This document shows, piece by piece, positions 5,316 through 6,542 of a stretch of DNA of 6,542 bases (positions are counted from its first letter, which is position 1; the number at the start of each line of letters is the position of its first letter). This DNA comes from an uncultured Blautia sp. GTDB taxonomy: Bacteria; Bacillota; Clostridia; Lachnospirales; Lachnospiraceae. Position numbers and translations under genes: made by a program. The notes below the pieces were generated by a model. It saw only the letters and a list, made by a program, of their open reading frames with translations. It had not been told where the DNA came from and did no database searches. Location: positions 1 to 6,542 of the forward strand of contig CAKRVX010000105.1 in assembly GCA_934409175.1 (NCBI GenBank), written 5' to 3'.

Positions 5316-6540
5316 TCTGTATGAATATATTAAAATGGCAGTCCATAATATTATGGCAAATAAAGGCCGGTCTTTTCTTACCATGCTGGGTATTATCATC
5401 GGTATCGCCTCTGTCATAGCTATTGTTTCTATTGGTGAAGGAACGAAAAATCAGATGAACAGTGAAATTGATGATATAGGAGGCGGTCAGATCGCTATCA
5501 GTATCAGTAATGATGCGCAGACGGCTGAGGAATGGATTACCGCTGATGATGTGGAAGCAATCAGGGAATTGGATGGAATCGAGGGAGTGAATGTTTCGGA
5601 TTCCTATGATGGAGAAACCACCACCGGAAAGGGAAATTTTACTCTTATGGTTAATGGGGAAGGACCAGATGCGAAGCTGTTAAATAATGCAGCTATGAAG
5701 CATGGTGTTTATTTCGGAGAGAACGAAGTTCAGGAAGGTAAAAATGTCTGTGTACTTTCTGATTCAGATGCGAAAAGACTTTTCGGTACAGATGATGTGG
5801 TGGGAATGAGTCTTGATGTCAACTGTTACGGATTGACGAAGAGTTTACGGATCTGTGGAGTGACAACTCAGAAAGAGAATGGAACTTTTGTAAGTTATAC
5901 ATATGATGGAATGCCAGTGACTGTGAATGTGCCATATACTACAATGAATGATTTTACAGGTACCTCGGATTATTTTTATTCTGTTATCGTACAGGCGGAT
6001 AAGAGCCTAAACAGTCAGGATATTGCAGATAAGGTAGTAAAACTGCTGGAAAAAAGGCATCAGTGTGCGGGGGAGGACTATTTCCAGGTGCAGAGTTTTC
6101 AGGATATTATGAGTTCCATGAATCAGATGCTGGATATGGTGACCGCGTTTATTTCGTTTGTGGCAGGAATTTCCCTGTTGGTTGGGGGAATTGGTGTTAT
6201 GAATATTATGCTGGTATCTGTAACAGAACGTACCAGGGAAATAGGTATACGTAAATCACTGGGAGCTAAGACGTCTTCTATTATGATGCAGTTTCTGGCT
6301 GAGGCCGCGATTTTGACAGTGATCGGAGGACTGATAGGGATTGTTCTGGGAATCATTGGAGGATATGCGATCTGCTCGATCATAAGCAGCAGTATGGGAA
6401 TGACCATCACTCCTGGTATCAGTCTGACGACTATACTGGCAGCTACATTGTTCTCCTGTGCAGTAGGAGTATTTTTCGGAATCTATCCGGCAAAAAAAGC
6501 AGCAAAGCTCAGTCCGATTGAGGCATTGAGACGGAATTAA
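5308..6540 (+). CDS. MacB/FtsX-type ABC exporter permease
   Basis: The 410-residue protein (412 if begun at 5302) has the four-helix MacB layout. A cytosolic N-terminal helix with NIMANKGRSFLTMLGIIIG leads into TM1 (about 22-43). A large extracellular MacB-type core domain follows (about 45-275). TM2 (276-303) ends at the conserved cytosolic element SVTERTREIGIRKSLGA (304-320), which contacts the ATPase; TM3 is about 330-358 and TM4 about 372-393. The C-terminus GIYPAKKAAKLSPIEALRRN (391-410) is the family's usual ending, and TAA at 6538-6540 shows the gene is complete. MacB-class permeases are mechanotransmission proteins that move substrates on the outer face of the membrane. The gene overlaps the fusion protein gene by eight bases. 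Together with the ATPase and fusion protein it forms a split MacAB-like exporter; drug or antimicrobial-peptide efflux is the commonest role of relatives, but the substrate here is not shown. Confidence 0.93.
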   Translation: MSNLYEYIKMAVHNIMANKGRSFLTMLGIIIGIASVIAIVSIGEGTKNQMNSEIDDIGGGQIAISISNDAQTAEEWITADDVEAIRELDGIEGVNVSDSYDGETTTGKGNFTLMVNGEGPDAKLLNNAAMKHGVYFGENEVQEGKNVCVLSDSDAKRLFGTDDVVGMSLDVNCYGLTKSLRICGVTTQKENGTFVSYTYDGMPVTVNVPYTTMNDFTGTSDYFYSVIVQADKSLNSQDIADKVVKLLEKRHQCAGEDYFQVQSFQDIMSSMNQMLDMVTAFISFVAGISLLVGGIGVMNIMLVSVTERTREIGIRKSLGAKTSSIMMQFLAEAAILTVIGGLIGIVLGIIGGYAICSIISSSMGMTITPGISLTTILAATLFSCAVGVFFGIYPAKKAAKLSPIEALRRN

Positions 6541-6542
6541 CC

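Noticed and set aside
6063..6254. 63-codon plus-strand frame inside the permease gene
   Set aside because: Overlaps a strongly conserved permease segment in another frame, with no family match.
1..6542. CRISPR array, tRNA/rRNA, insertion sequence or phage attachment site
   Set aside because: Reading through, I saw no regularly spaced repeats, RNA gene signatures, transposase motifs or terminal inverted repeats with target duplications.

Overview
The window is moderately AT-rich, gene-dense Firmicute-type DNA with strong AGGAGG-like ribosome binding sites and sigma-A-type promoters. The protein set fits a gut-type Clostridia bacterium, most likely Lachnospiraceae: a PF09818 ABC-class ATPase, an M18 aminopeptidase opening MERRNAW, and a split MacB-type exporter with a very long HlyD-like subunit. 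The family assignment rests on protein recall, not a search, and the genus cannot be resolved.

Layout. (1) Bases 1-949, minus strand: the first 316 residues of a predicted ABC-class ATPase (PF09818), cut by the left edge. (2) Bases 950-1176: a divergent intergenic region with two convincing promoters whose -35 boxes face away from each other. A 20-base imperfect palindrome lies between the -35 and -10 boxes of the plus-strand promoter. (3) Bases 1177-2568, plus strand: a complete M18 metallo-aminopeptidase with all expected metal-site residues. (4) Bases 2569-2733: a short but structured region. It holds a weak promoter candidate, a possible 19-codon leader ORF whose stop codon abuts a strong intrinsic terminator, and sequences that could form competing hairpins. 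The terminator's U-tract ends 20 bases before the preferred start codon of the next gene. (5) Bases 2734-6540, plus strand: a three-gene ABC exporter operon made of a MacB/LolD-type ATPase, a 608-residue HlyD/MacA-like membrane fusion protein, and a MacB/FtsX-type permease. The genes are 23 bases apart and then overlap by 8 bases.

How it works together. The three exporter genes should form one inner-membrane machine: the ATPase drives the MacB-like permease, and the membrane-anchored fusion protein extends outside the membrane. The substrate cannot be read from the sequence; antimicrobial peptides, antibiotics and peptide export are all known for relatives. The most interesting part of the window is the exporter leader. 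There is no room for a promoter between the terminator and the first gene, so transcription of the operon must pass through the terminator. That is the layout expected of an attenuator, possibly controlled by translation of the small leader ORF. The aminopeptidase and the PF09818 ATPase look like unrelated housekeeping neighbours.
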